A stretch of 64,000 bases of DNA from Natrinema marinum (GTDB lineage: Archaea > Halobacteriota > Halobacteria > Halobacteriales > Natrialbaceae): contig NZ_CP100763.1 of NCBI RefSeq assembly GCF_024296685.1, forward strand, positions 2,914,001 to 2,978,000. Direction: 5' to 3'. The notes beneath the pieces were generated by a model. The model saw nothing but the letters and a program-made list of their open reading frames with translations, was not told the origin of the DNA and ran no database searches. The translations under genes and the position numbers were made by a program. Each line of letters starts with the position of its first letter. Positions within the stretch are counted from its first letter, which is position 1. Of this stretch, positions 52,137-62,099 are shown in pieces.

Positions 52137-53231
52137 TCAGTCGGTCGTCGGCTCGTCGGTGCCGGGACCGACCCGTCGATCGCGCTCCCGCTCTCGAGCC
52201 CGCCGCCGGTGTCCGTACAGCCCGCGGGCGATCGCACCGAGCCCTAGCAGCAGGAAGACGAAGTTGATCGCGCCGCCGACGATGGGGAGTCTCGAGAGGG
52301 CGGCCCCGCCGAGTAGCCCGACGACGAGCGCCAGCCAGCGGTTCCCGATTCCGACCGCCGAGAGGAGCCACGCCGCGACGGCGAACTGGCCGTAGACGGT
52401 GCCGATCCACAGTAGCAGGGCGAACGCGATCGCGCCGAGGACCGCGAGCGGAATCCCGACGACGGTGATCGCGAGCGCGATCAGCAGTATCGGGATGCCG
52501 ACGAAGACGCCGAGCCCGGCCAGCCCGGAGCGCAGCGGGCCCGTCGAGACGCTGTCGGCGACGCCGCCGGAGAACCGCGGGAACAGCGCGAGCAGCGCGG
52601 CCCCGAGCAGCAGGTTCACCGCGAAGGCGTAGACCGCGAACAGCCACGACGCGAACGGTTGGACTGTCGGCGCCACGTCGATGCCGAGCGAGGAATCTTC
52701 CTGAATCGCGCCCGCGACCGCATCGGTGTTGCCCTGCAGATCGCCGTCGTATCGCAGGTCGCCCGCGATCGAGGCGGTGTCGCCCAGTCGGATCGTGTCC
52801 GCGCCGATCACCGCGTCGCTCTCGAGGGTCCCGTCGACGACTACGTTCCCGCCGCCGGCCGTAAACTCGCCGCCGACGGTGCCGGACTCGGTCACCGTCA
52901 CGCTCCCACCGGCGGCCTCGACGTTTCCGTTGACGGCTCCCGCGATGGTCACGCTCCCGCCGGCCGCCTCGAGATCGCCGTTGACCTGACCCGTGTTCGC
53001 GATCGTCACGTCGCCCCCGACGGCGCTCACGTCGCCGGTGACCGTGCCGCGAACGACGACCGTGCCGCCGAACGCCTCGAGGTCGTCGACCGTCTCTCCC
53101 TCGTCGACAACGACGGTGCCGCCGGCCTGTGCGCCGGACTGGGCGGCGACCGTCATCGGAACGATACCGATGATCACGACCGCGACCAGCAACGCGACGA
53201 CGAGCCGTGATCGGTGGTTTTCCCCATCCAT
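52137..53231 (-). CDS. Bactofilin-like polymer-forming domain membrane protein
   Basis: 364 residues. After a signal or anchor helix (LVVALLVAVVIIGIVPMTVA) comes a right-handed beta-helix of about 6 turns: VDDLEAFGGTVVVRG, VTGDVSAVGGDVTIAN, VNGDLEAAGGSVTIAG, VNGNVEAAGGSVTVTE, GEFTAGGGNVVVDG, the bactofilin/PbpA-type repeat. Four or five membrane helices follow (SWLFAVYAFAVNLLLGAALL, GLAGLGVFVGIPILLIALAI), then an Arg-rich tail. The helix side should face outside if the first segment is a cleaved signal. Possible role in surface or shape organisation (inference). Confidence 0.8.
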   Translation of the reverse strand: MDGENHRSRLVVALLVAVVIIGIVPMTVAAQSGAQAGGTVVVDEGETVDDLEAFGGTVVVRGTVTGDVSAVGGDVTIANTGQVNGDLEAAGGSVTIAGAVNGNVEAAGGSVTVTESGTVGGEFTAGGGNVVVDGTLESDAVIGADTIRLGDTASIAGDLRYDGDLQGNTDAVAGAIQEDSSLGIDVAPTVQPFASWLFAVYAFAVNLLLGAALLALFPRFSGGVADSVSTGPLRSGLAGLGVFVGIPILLIALAITVVGIPLAVLGAIAFALLLWIGTVYGQFAVAAWLLSAVGIGNRWLALVVGLLGGAALSRLPIVGGAINFVFLLLGLGAIARGLYGHRRRARERERDRRVGPGTDEPTTD

Positions 53232-53362
53232 AGGACGGTCTCCAACGAGCAGATAGAAAAACGTGTTACGCAGATATCAGTATCCGTGGCGGTTTCGACG
53301 GCGGCTCGAGAGGCGAGAACGCCCTTCGGGCGATTTATCTTGCGCCCGCGCCTTCGACCGGT

Positions 53363-54355
53363 ATGAGCGAGGCCGACGCCGAGGCAGCGGAGCCCACCCC
53401 CGGGAAGACGGAAGTCTGGATCGAGAAGTACCGACCGGAGCGCCTCGACGAGATCAAGGGCCACGAGAACATCGTCCCGCGACTCCAGCGGTACGTCGAG
53501 CAGGACGACCTGCCGCATCTCATGTTCGCGGGGCCGGCGGGTACGGGCAAAACCACCGCCGCACAGGCCATCGCCCGCGAGGTCTACGACGACGACTGGC
53601 GCGAGAACTTCCTCGAGTTGAACGCCTCCGACCAGCGCGGGATCGACGTCGTCCGCGACCGGATCAAGGACTTCGCGCGCTCGAGTTTCGGCGGCTACGA
53701 CCACCGCATCATCTTCTTGGACGAGGCCGACGCGCTGACCTCCGACGCCCAGTCGGCCCTGCGCCGGACGATGGAGCAGTTCTCGAACAACACGCGCTTT
53801 ATTCTCTCGTGTAACTACTCGAGCCAGATCATCGATCCGATCCAGTCGCGGTGTGCGGTCTTCCGATTCACCGAGCTCACCGAGGACGCCATCGAGGCCC
53901 AGGTCCGCGAAATCGCCGCCGAAGAGGGGATCGCAGTCACCGACGACGGCGTCGACGCCTTGGTCTACGCGGCCGACGGCGACATGCGGAAGGCGATCAA
54001 CGCTTTGCAGGCCGCCGCAGTGATGGGCGAGACCGTCGACGAGGAGACCGTCTTCGCGATCACTGCCACCGCCCGCCCCGAGGAGGTCGAGGCGATGGTC
54101 GATCACGCCATCGCCGGCGACTTCACCGCCGCCCGCGCCGCCTTGGAGGACCTGCTGACCGACCGCGGCCTCGCCGGCGGCGACGTGATCGACCAACTGC
54201 ACCGCTCCGCCTGGGAGTTCGATATCCCCGAACAGGCGACCGTCCGGCTGCTCGAGCGGCTGGGCGAAGTCGACTACCGGATCACCGAGGGTGCGAACGA
54301 ACGGCTCCAACTCGAGGCGATGCTGGCGTCGCTGGCGCTCGAGAACGAGGCGTAG
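53363..54355 (+). CDS. rfcS: Replication factor C small subunit
   Basis: 330 residues. RFC box and Walker A GPAGTGKT (57-64), Walker [11 protein letters not shown], arginine-finger SRC motif ([10 protein letters not shown]), sensor 2 [12 protein letters not shown], and the C-terminal collar ([20 protein letters not shown]). It loads the PCNA clamp at primer ends together with the large subunit. No intein is present. Starts at ATG 53363, which follows MDG-gene upstream region and is divergent from the bactofilin-like gene. Confidence 0.95.
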   Translation: MSEADAEAAEPTPGKTEVWIEKYRPERLDEIKGHENIVPRLQRYVEQDDLPHLMFAGPAGTGKTTAAQAIAREVYDDDWRENFLELNASDQRGIDVVRDRIKDFARSSFGGYDHRIIFLDEADALTSDAQSALRRTMEQFSNNTRFILSCNYSSQIIDPIQSRCAVFRFTELTEDAIEAQVREIAAEEGIAVTDDGVDALVYAADGDMRKAINALQAAAVMGETVDEETVFAITATARPEEVEAMVDHAIAGDFTAARAALEDLLTDRGLAGGDVIDQLHRSAWEFDIPEQATVRLLERLGEVDYRITEGANERLQLEAMLASLALENEA

Positions 54356-54375
54356 TCGTCCGACACTGCTCCCTT

Positions 54376-56511
54376 TTACTCACCGTCCCGAGCGTCGACG
54401 CCCCGAAACGCGAACGCGATTCGACTCTCGTCCTCGGCGACACCAACGTTCCAGCCGTGGGCGTCGGCGATGCGCTCGACCGTACCGAGCCCGAAGCCGG
54501 TGCCGTCGGCCGCGGCCAGCCGGCCGGGGACGGGGTCCGTCTCGAGTCCGCCGTCGACTACTTCGGCGTCGGTTTCGGCGGCGCGGCGGGCGACGTAGAA
54601 GCCGTCGTCGGTCGCGCCGACGGTGACGACTGCCGTCGCGTCGCCTGCACCGGTGCTCGCTGCCCCGTTTTCGTCGTCGCCATCGTCAGTCTCGTCGGCG
54701 ACGGCCTGGAACAGCCGCTCGAACAGTTCGCGGAGCCGCGTCTTGTCGGCCTCGAGGACGCGATTCTCCGGCGATCGAGTCACGAGCCGCGCGTCGCCGG
54801 TCTCGACGGCGACCCAGGCCCGGCGGGCCACGTCGTGGACGGCGACGGGTTCGGTGTCGACGAGTACGTCGTCCTCGCGAGCGATCGCGACCAGCCGGTC
54901 GAGGTGTTCGCGGAGTCGCTCTTGGGCGTCGTCGACCTCCGCGAAGTGCTCCCGGTCGCCGGTTTCGGCGGCGAGTTCGAGGTAGCCGCGGGCGACGTTC
55001 AGCGGCGTCCGCGCGTCGTCGTCGACCAGATCCGCGATGGTCTCGAGGCGCGATTCGGCGGCGGCCAGTTCCCGCTCCCGGCGGTTGTGCTCGGTCACGT
55101 CGCTGTAGATGATCAGGCCTTCGGGGTTGTGACCGTCGGAAGCACCGCTTTCTCCGCCGGCGTTCGCCTCGAGCGGGATCAGCGTCAGCAGGAACTCGCG
55201 GACGCCCGCTGCAGTCTCTCGGCGGCTGACGAGTTGGCGGCGCTCGCCCGACCGCAGCGCCTCGAGCAGCGTTGCTCGCCGGTGCTCGAGCCCCGGCGGG
55301 ACGGTGTCCTCGTCGACGGGGTGATCGACGACCGATTCGGGGTCGGTGCCGAAAACATCGGTGAAGGTGTCGTTGACCGTTCTGACGACCGGCTGGCCGT
55401 CGTCGATCTCGTAGCGGATCGCCGGCTCCGGGACGTTCTCGAACAGCGAGCGGTAGCGGTCGCGCTCGGCGATCAGTTGGTCACGCTCGGCCGCCAGTTG
55501 GTCACGCTCGGCAGCCAATTCGTCGCGGTCAGTTTCTAGATCATTCCGTTTGGCGACGAGCCGTTCCCGGCTCTCCCGCAGGCGCTGCAGTTCTCTCCCG
55601 CGGCTTTCCGCGGCGTCGATCCGCTCGAGGACTGCGGCCGCGACCGCTCCCCACGCCGACAGCAGGTCGGCGTCGCGCTCGTCGAACCCGTTCGCTTCGG
55701 GGGCGGCGACCTGCAGGATGCCGCTGTCGGCCATCGGCACGCAACACAGCGATCGACTCCCCTCGAGCGGTGCCGATAGCCGGTCCTCGTCCGCGAAGTC
55801 GTCGATGCGAACGGGCTCGCCCGCCTGCAGGGCGTCGCCGAGCGGCCCCGTTCGCGGGACGGACGCGAGGTTGGCGTCCGAAATCGCGGCCGTGGTCGCT
55901 CGCGGGACGAACTCGCCGAAGTGGACCGTCGACAGCCAGCAGTGATCGCGCTCTATGGCGGCGGCCGCGGCCTCGACCACCAGTTCGAAGAGCCGGTCGC
56001 GGTCGCGGCAGGCGACGAGGTCGGGGACCGACTCGAGAAGCCGGTTCGCTGGTCGCCAGTCCACGGCTGGCGAGGCGGCCGCGACGATCGGCTCGTCGCC
56101 TGCCGCGTCGTCCGGGCCGGCGTCGTGGCACACCCACTCGACCTCGTCTGCGAGGTGTCTGACGGCGTCGTCGGTATCGCAGCGGACGTAGCCGTCGATC
56201 CCGTCGGTCGATCGAGCGGCCGTCGGCGCGTACGACGGATCGCAAAAGAGGACCAGCGGCGTCTCGCCGCAGGCGTCGGCTACTTCGAGCAGGGTCGACC
56301 CCGCCGCGGTCGTCGGCGTCTCGCCGAAGACGACGCAGTCCACCGCCGGCGCCCAGTTCCGGACGCGTTCGACCGTCGTCGCCGGCCGAACGGAGCGGTC
56401 CGGTCCCGACTCGACGGTCTCGAGCGCGTCGGCGCCGTCGCTGGCGGCCGCGTCGGTCGCGGCGACGTAGAGGATCGTCCGCGGTCGCGTGGTCGCTGGC
56501 GGCTGCGTCAT
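54376..56511 (-). CDS. Sensor histidine kinase-like protein with REC-like, GAF and PAS domains, degenerate catalytic core
   Basis: 711 residues from ATG at 56511. Residues 1-130 resemble a receiver-like domain (TILYVAATDAAASDG, VLFCDPSYAPTAARS), about 165-320 a GAF domain (LFELVVEAAAAAIERDHCWL), then a coiled coil (RNDLETDRDELAAERDQLAA) and a PAS domain (LFENVPEPAIRYEIDDGQP). The final HATPase part has DGTGFGLGTVERIADAHGW. But the phosphoacceptor region reads VDDDARTPLNVARGYLELA without the expected His, and the N-box reads LRELFERLFQAVADE without Asn. It is likely a pseudo-kinase or sensor. Confidence 0.85.
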   Translation of the reverse strand: MTQPPATTRPRTILYVAATDAAASDGADALETVESGPDRSVRPATTVERVRNWAPAVDCVVFGETPTTAAGSTLLEVADACGETPLVLFCDPSYAPTAARSTDGIDGYVRCDTDDAVRHLADEVEWVCHDAGPDDAAGDEPIVAAASPAVDWRPANRLLESVPDLVACRDRDRLFELVVEAAAAAIERDHCWLSTVHFGEFVPRATTAAISDANLASVPRTGPLGDALQAGEPVRIDDFADEDRLSAPLEGSRSLCCVPMADSGILQVAAPEANGFDERDADLLSAWGAVAAAVLERIDAAESRGRELQRLRESRERLVAKRNDLETDRDELAAERDQLAAERDQLIAERDRYRSLFENVPEPAIRYEIDDGQPVVRTVNDTFTDVFGTDPESVVDHPVDEDTVPPGLEHRRATLLEALRSGERRQLVSRRETAAGVREFLLTLIPLEANAGGESGASDGHNPEGLIIYSDVTEHNRRERELAAAESRLETIADLVDDDARTPLNVARGYLELAAETGDREHFAEVDDAQERLREHLDRLVAIAREDDVLVDTEPVAVHDVARRAWVAVETGDARLVTRSPENRVLEADKTRLRELFERLFQAVADETDDGDDENGAASTGAGDATAVVTVGATDDGFYVARRAAETDAEVVDGGLETDPVPGRLAAADGTGFGLGTVERIADAHGWNVGVAEDESRIAFAFRGVDARDGE

Positions 56512-56754
56512 TCCGTCGGAACCTGTCTCGTCTCTCCGTGACCACTGCACGCCAGCCTATTGGGTCTACTGGATGTATCGATCGCTGAGTCACCCCGTAG
56601 ATACCCGTCGTGGCCCTTCGAAGACGGGTATTCGAGTGAGTCGCGACCGCCGACTGAGAATCGATCGCCCTGCTGCGGTTTCGAACGGTCGGGGACGGCC
56701 CCGCGGGCCGGTTTGCGGAACTGTTTTACGCGCTGCAGGGCCACTAGACGCGTA

Positions 56755-59529
56755 ATGAGCGAACTGGCGGAGGAATACCGCCTCGAGTACTTCGAGGAGG
56801 AAGGGTTCGAGCGCAAGGAGTGTCCGGAGTGTGGGGCGCACTTCTGGACGCGCGACAGCGACAGGGTGACCTGCGGCGAGCCGCCCTGCGAGGAGTACGG
56901 GTTCATCGACAACTCGGGGTTCGACGACGCCTACAGCCTCGAGGAGATGCGCGAGGCCTTTCTCTCTTACTTCGAGGCCAACGAGCACGAGCGAATCGAC
57001 CCCTATCCGGTCGCGGCGAACCGCTGGCGCGACGACGTGTTACTGACGCAGGCGTCGATCTACGACTTCCAGCCCCTCGTCACGTCGGGCGAGACGCCGC
57101 CGCCGGCGAACCCGCTGTGTGTCTCCCAGCCCTGCATCCGGATGCAGGACATCGACAACGTCGGCAAGACCGGCCGGCACACGATGGCCTTCGAGATGAT
57201 GGCCCACCACGCGTTCAACGCGCGCGAGGACGCCGAAGACGAGTACGCCTACGAGGGCGAGGTCTACTGGAAAGACGAGACCGTCGAACTCTGTGACGGC
57301 TTCTTCGACTCGCTGGGCGTCGATCTCGAGGAGGTCATCTACATCGAGGATCCGTGGGTCGGTGGCGGCAACGCCGGCCCCGCGATCGAGGTCATCTATC
57401 GGGGCGTTGAACTCGCCACGCTCGTCTTCATGTCGATGGAGCAAGACCCCGACGGCGAGTACGAGATGAAAGACGGGAACCGCTACAGCCCGATGGACAC
57501 CTACATCGTCGACACCGGCTACGGGTTAGAGCGCTGGACCTGGGTCTCTCAGGGAACCCCGACCGTCTACGAGGCAGTCTATCCCGACATGATCGCCTTC
57601 CTCAAGGACAACGCGGGGCTCGAGCACACCGACGAGGAGGAGGCTCTCGTCCACCGCGCCGCCAAACTCGCGGGCCACATGGACATCGACGAGGCCGAGG
57701 ACATGGAGACCGCCCGCGGCGAGATCGCCGCCGAACTCGGTGTCGACGCCGCGGCACTAGAAGAGCTCATGGAGCCCCTTGAGGACATCTACGCCATCGC
57801 CGACCACTGCCGAACGCTGGCGTACATGCTCGGCGACGGCATCGTCCCCTCGAACGTCGGGACGGGCTACCTCGCGCGGATGGTCCTTCGCCGGACCAAA
57901 CGGCTCTGTGACACCGCCGGCGTCGACGCGCCGCTGGACGAACTCGTCGACATGCAGGCCGAGCGCTTGGCGTACGAGAACCGCGATACGATCCGCGACA
58001 TCGTCCGCACCGAGGTCGAGAAGTACCGCGAGACCTTAGAACGCGGCGGTCGCCGGGTCGAGACGCTGGCCGAGGAGTACGCGACGAAAGGCGAGCCGAT
58101 CCCGACCGACGAGCTAATCGAGCTCTACGACTCCCACGGCATCCAGCCGGACATGGTCGCCGAAATCGCCGACGAAGCGGGTGCGGAGGTCGACGTGCCG
58201 GACGACTTCTACAGTCTCGTCGCGAAGCGCCACGACACGCCCGAAGCCGTACTCGAGGCCGAGGAGGGCGAAGACGAACGCTTCGAGGACCTCCCGGAAA
58301 CGGAGAAGCTCTACTACGACGATCAGGAGCGCACCCAGTTCGAGGCGGTCGTCCTCGACGTCTTCGAGCGCGAGGACGGCTACGACGTGGTCCTCGATCA
58401 GACGATGTTCTACCCCGAAGGCGGCGGCCAGCCGTCGGACACGGGAACCCTCTCGACGGACGATACGACCGTCGAGATCGCGGACGTACAGATCGTCGAC
58501 GGCGTCATCCTCCACCGGGCCGACGAGAACCCCGGAAAGGGTGAACTGGTCAACGGGCAGATCGACGGCGACCGCCGCCGGCAGCTCATGCGCCACCACA
58601 CGGCGACCCACATCGTCATCCACGCCGCGCGTCAGGTACTCGGCGAGCACATTCGACAGGCGGGTGCTCAGAAGGGCGTCGAGAGCTCCCGGATCGACGT
58701 TCGCCACTACGACCGGATCTCCCGCGAGGCGGTCAAAGCCATCGAGTCTCGCGCCAACGAGATCGTGATGGCCAACACCGCGGTCTCCCAGGAGTGGCCC
58801 GACCGCCACGACGCGGAGGCCGAACACGGCTTCGATCTCTACCAGGGCGGTATCCCGCCGGGCGAGCAGATCCGCCTGATCACCGTCGACGAGGACGTAC
58901 AGGCCTGTGGTGGCACCCACGTCGCCCGCACCGGGGACATCGGCACGATCAAAGTGCTCTCGACGGAGCGCGTTCAGGACGGCGTCGAACGGATCACCTT
59001 CGCCGCCGGCGAGGCCGCCGTCGAGGCGACCCAGCAGAAAGAAGACGCCCTCTACGCGGCCGCCGAGATCCTCGATGTCTCGCCCGAAGACGTGCCCGAC
59101 ACCGCCGAGCGATTCTTCGAGGAGTGGAAAGACCGCGGCAAGCAGATCGAGGATCTGAAAGAACAACTCGCCGAAGCCCGCGCCGGCGGCGGTGGCAGCG
59201 GCGAGGAAGTCGAAGTCGGCGACGCGACCGCCGTCGTCGACCGGATCGACGCCGACATGGACGAACTGCGCGCGACCGCCAACGCCCTCGCCGAAGACGG
59301 CAAGATCGCCGTGCTCGGCAGCGGCCAGAGCGGTGCCCAGTTCGTCGTGGCCGTCCCCGACGCCGTCGGCGTCAACGCCGGCGAAGTCGTCGGCGAACTC
59401 GCCTCCAAAGTCGGAGGCGGCGGCGGCGGTCCGCCGGACTTCGCCCAGGGCGGCGGCCCCAACGTCGAGGATCTCGACGACGCACTCGAGGACGCCCCCG
59501 ACGTCCTTCGGCAGGTCCAGAACGCCTGA
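56755..59529 (+). CDS. alaS: Alanyl-tRNA synthetase
   Basis: 924 residues. The class II core holds [17 protein letters not shown] and [27 protein letters not shown] and [18 protein letters not shown]. The editing domain has [18 protein letters not shown] and [14 protein letters not shown] (the HxxxH and CGGTH motifs that clear mischarged Ser and Gly). A zinc site lies at the archaeal N-terminus ([11 protein letters not shown]). C-terminal coiled coil and DHHA1-like end ([18 protein letters not shown]). Charges tRNA-Ala in the cytoplasm. CTGTTTTACGC near 56720 is a likely TATA. Length is normal. Confidence 0.96.
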   Translation: MSELAEEYRLEYFEEEGFERKECPECGAHFWTRDSDRVTCGEPPCEEYGFIDNSGFDDAYSLEEMREAFLSYFEANEHERIDPYPVAANRWRDDVLLTQASIYDFQPLVTSGETPPPANPLCVSQPCIRMQDIDNVGKTGRHTMAFEMMAHHAFNAREDAEDEYAYEGEVYWKDETVELCDGFFDSLGVDLEEVIYIEDPWVGGGNAGPAIEVIYRGVELATLVFMSMEQDPDGEYEMKDGNRYSPMDTYIVDTGYGLERWTWVSQGTPTVYEAVYPDMIAFLKDNAGLEHTDEEEALVHRAAKLAGHMDIDEAEDMETARGEIAAELGVDAAALEELMEPLEDIYAIADHCRTLAYMLGDGIVPSNVGTGYLARMVLRRTKRLCDTAGVDAPLDELVDMQAERLAYENRDTIRDIVRTEVEKYRETLERGGRRVETLAEEYATKGEPIPTDELIELYDSHGIQPDMVAEIADEAGAEVDVPDDFYSLVAKRHDTPEAVLEAEEGEDERFEDLPETEKLYYDDQERTQFEAVVLDVFEREDGYDVVLDQTMFYPEGGGQPSDTGTLSTDDTTVEIADVQIVDGVILHRADENPGKGELVNGQIDGDRRRQLMRHHTATHIVIHAARQVLGEHIRQAGAQKGVESSRIDVRHYDRISREAVKAIESRANEIVMANTAVSQEWPDRHDAEAEHGFDLYQGGIPPGEQIRLITVDEDVQACGGTHVARTGDIGTIKVLSTERVQDGVERITFAAGEAAVEATQQKEDALYAAAEILDVSPEDVPDTAERFFEEWKDRGKQIEDLKEQLAEARAGGGGSGEEVEVGDATAVVDRIDADMDELRATANALAEDGKIAVLGSGQSGAQFVVAVPDAVGVNAGEVVGELASKVGGGGGGPPDFAQGGGPNVEDLDDALEDAPDVLRQVQNA

Positions 59530-59598
59530 CCGAGCCGCGACCGATCCGTTCGAGTCGAAACCGTCCCCTTCTTTCACCGCCGTCCCCTCGAGGTACTC

Positions 59599-60384
59599 AT
59601 GCCCACTGCGTCGAACGGGAGCGTCTCGCTGTACTACGACCGCGCGGGTGATGGCGCGCCGGTCGTCTTCGTCTCCGAAGCCGGCCTCGGCGGCTGGCTC
59701 TGGGGCTGGCAACACGCCGCCATCGCGGGTCCCCACGAGGCCGTCGTCTGGGACCTCCGGGGCACCGGCCGCTCGGACGCGCCGGTCGGCCCCTACGACC
59801 TCGAGACGCTCGTCGCCGACCTCGAGTCGATCCTCGCCGACTGCGGCTTCCGGAACGCCCACCTCGTCGGCTGTGGCCTCGGCGGCGCGGTCGCGCTGGC
59901 GGCGGCCCGGACCTCGAGTCGCGTCGCGACGCTGTCGCTGTTCGGGACCGCGGCCCGGGGCGAGGCCTTCGATCTCGAGGCGCTGTTCGCTCCGCCGGAC
60001 GATCGAGACGCGCTGTTCGGGTCGCTCGAGGCGGGACTCTCGGCCGACTTTCGCGAGGCACAGCCCGACGCGGTCGATGGGATCGTGGACTGGCGGGCCG
60101 ACGGCGACGCCGACCGCGCGGGCTGGGAAGCGCAGGTCGCGGCGCTCGAGGGATTCGACGCGACCGACTGGCTGGTGGAGGTGACTCAACCGACGCGGGT
60201 AATTCACGGCGGCGCGGACGAGTTGGTCTCGCCCGACGCGGGACGGGAACTGGCGCGAGGGCTGCCCCGCGGGGAGTTCGTCGAACTCGAGGGGGCGGGC
60301 CACCTCTGTTTCGTCGAGCGTTCGCGGACCGTCAACGATCGGCTGGTGGATTTTCTCGAGGCGCAGACGGACGATTCGAGGTAA
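59599..60384 (+). CDS. Alpha/beta hydrolase with cysteine at the nucleophile position
   Basis: 261 residues. Oxyanion loop VVFVSEAGLGGWLWGW, GTGRSDAPVGPYDLETLVADLESIL, and the nucleophile elbow HLVGCGLGGAVAL, where G-C-G-L-G replaces the usual G-x-S-x-G. VIHGGADELVSPDAG provides the acid and AGHLCFVERS the His, so the triad looks like Cys-Asp-His. Family enzymes hydrolyse esters, lactones or epoxides. A Cys nucleophile is known in dienelactone hydrolases. Substrate unknown. It follows alaS by 69 bases. Confidence 0.82.
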   Translation: MPTASNGSVSLYYDRAGDGAPVVFVSEAGLGGWLWGWQHAAIAGPHEAVVWDLRGTGRSDAPVGPYDLETLVADLESILADCGFRNAHLVGCGLGGAVALAAARTSSRVATLSLFGTAARGEAFDLEALFAPPDDRDALFGSLEAGLSADFREAQPDAVDGIVDWRADGDADRAGWEAQVAALEGFDATDWLVEVTQPTRVIHGGADELVSPDAGRELARGLPRGEFVELEGAGHLCFVERSRTVNDRLVDFLEAQTDDSR

Positions 60385-60471
60385 TTCGTCGGTCGGCCTC
60401 GGATCTGTAGCACCGTCCGAGTGGTGAGTTTCTCCTGCCGCAGTACTACCGACGTATCGTGGCAACGAGGG

Positions 60472-60634
60472 ATCGCCACGCCCTCCCCAGCCGATTCGCT
60501 CACTTCGTTCGCTCATCCCTCGCGCTTCGAGCAGCGATTCGCGGACTCACGGCTCGCTTCCGCTCGCCGTTCGTTTTCCGAGGCGCTCATGCCATTCGCG
60601 CCTCGTTGTCGCTCATCGCTGCACAGCGCGCCGA
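60472..60634 (+). repeat. Interspersed repeat, copy C
   Basis: Begins ATCGCCACGCCCTCCCCAGC and has TTCGCTCACTTCGTTCGCTC; the right end CACAGCGCGCCGAGA matches the other copies only in part. The gene-free stretch 60385-60756 holds this copy. No other signal was seen; an alternative upstream ATG of the next gene at 60694 is less likely than the GTG at 60757. Confidence 0.7.
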
Positions 60635-60756
60635 GACGGTGATCGGGTCGCTCAGTCGCCGTTACGAGTAGCGTCCTCGAGCCTCGCCGACCGTTGCCGT
60701 CCGTGCTTGCGACTGACCCCCCGCCTACTACGTGCTCGAGCGTGGGAGTCCCCGCC

Positions 60757-61998
60757 GTGACTCTCTCGCTGGCGCGTCGGGCGGCGCACTTCCCGGATCG
60801 GACCGCGGTCGTCGATATCTCGGAAGCGCGGCTGTACGCCCCCGCGGAGACGATCGACGAGGATCGAGTCACGTACGAGGGGCTGTCGACGATCGCGACG
60901 CGGACGGCCGAGCGACTCTCGACGCGCGGCGTCGTTCCGGGCGATACCGTCTGTCTCGTCACGCGCAACCGAGTCGCCTCCCTCGCGCTGTTTTTCGCGT
61001 GCCGGCGGCTCGGGGCCACGTTCGCGCCGATATCCCATCTGCTGACGCCGGCCTCAGTCGACCGCCCGCTCGGCGTCCTCGAGCCGGCCCTCGTCGTCGG
61101 CGAGGCGGCCCAGCGCGACCTGCTGCGCTCGATCCCGTTCGATCGGCTCGTGACGCTCGAGGAACTGACCGAGACGGAGCGCGATTCGGTCGACCTCGAG
61201 AGCGGACGGCCGAACGCGAACCCGTTGCTTGCCCTTCACGGCGAATCGGGGCGCCCGGTCGCCGGCTACTCGGCCGACGCCATAGAGCGCAACTGCGCCA
61301 CGGCCGTCGTCGCGTGGGGGCTCGCCGCGAACGACACCGTTCCCCTCACGATGCCGCTGTCGACCGCCGGCGGACTGGTTCGCGTCGCGCTGTCGACGCT
61401 GTACGTCGGCGGCACGCTCTTGCTCGACCGCGCGTTCGACCCCGGTGACGCCGCGGCCGCGATGGCCGCCGAGGACGCGACGTTTTTGGCCGGTCGCGAG
61501 ACGGCAATCCGGGACATCGCGGCAGAAACCGAGTTCGCGGACGCCGCGGCGTCGCTCGAGCGCGTCGTCTGCGAGGGTGCCGTCGCCGACGATATCGTCG
61601 CTCCCTACCGCGAGTGCGACGTGTCGGTCGCGAGAGCGTACGGCCGCCTCGAGTGTCCGACCGCCTTGAGTCAGGGGTTCGATGGTGACCGCGACGGCTC
61701 GAGCGACGAGGAACCCAGCGTCGGCCGCCCCGTCCCGGACTGTCGGGTCCGACTGGTCGACGAGGCGGGCGAGGTGCTCGAGGATGTGGCGGTCGGCCGC
61801 CTCCAGCTTTCGGGATCGGTGGTCGCCGACGGCCATGTAACCGTTGCCGGAACTGACGACGAAAACTGGGACGAGCCGGCCGGCCTCGAGCGTGCAGCCG
61901 ACGACGCGGCCGACGACCGCGGCCGGTTCGTCGACGGCTGGTTCGACACCGGCGAGCGGTTCCGCCGGGACGAGGACGGGCACTATTATCCGCGATGA
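60757..61998 (+). CDS. Truncated AMP-dependent synthetase/ligase-like protein
   Basis: 413 residues from GTG at 60757 (TLSLARRAAHFPDRTAVVD). The N-terminal acyl-AMP-forming core is recognisable (GVVPGDTVCLVTRNRVASLA, ALFFACRRLGATFAPIS). The P-loop is degenerate (LLALHGESGRPVAG in place of TSGTTGxPK), and the frame ends at GWFDTGERFRRDEDGHYYPR, so the C-terminal domain with the catalytic lysine is missing. It is therefore either a pseudo-enzyme or a 3'-truncated gene. The upstream ORF start at 60694 has no support. Confidence 0.72.
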   Translation: MTLSLARRAAHFPDRTAVVDISEARLYAPAETIDEDRVTYEGLSTIATRTAERLSTRGVVPGDTVCLVTRNRVASLALFFACRRLGATFAPISHLLTPASVDRPLGVLEPALVVGEAAQRDLLRSIPFDRLVTLEELTETERDSVDLESGRPNANPLLALHGESGRPVAGYSADAIERNCATAVVAWGLAANDTVPLTMPLSTAGGLVRVALSTLYVGGTLLLDRAFDPGDAAAAMAAEDATFLAGRETAIRDIAAETEFADAAASLERVVCEGAVADDIVAPYRECDVSVARAYGRLECPTALSQGFDGDRDGSSDEEPSVGRPVPDCRVRLVDEAGEVLEDVAVGRLQLSGSVVADGHVTVAGTDDENWDEPAGLERAADDAADDRGRFVDGWFDTGERFRRDEDGHYYPR

Positions 61999-62099
61999 TC
62001 GCTTTCGACTCGACCGCCTGCCCCGGCCGCCGTCACCGCTGACGGCAACGACGGCACCGTGCGCAAGGCCTATTCTTATCCAGCCGCCACTAGCGTGTG

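Noticed and set aside
58114-60516. 800-codon minus-strand frame opposite alaS and the hydrolase
   Set aside because: Antisense shadow of two well-supported genes; no domain recognised.
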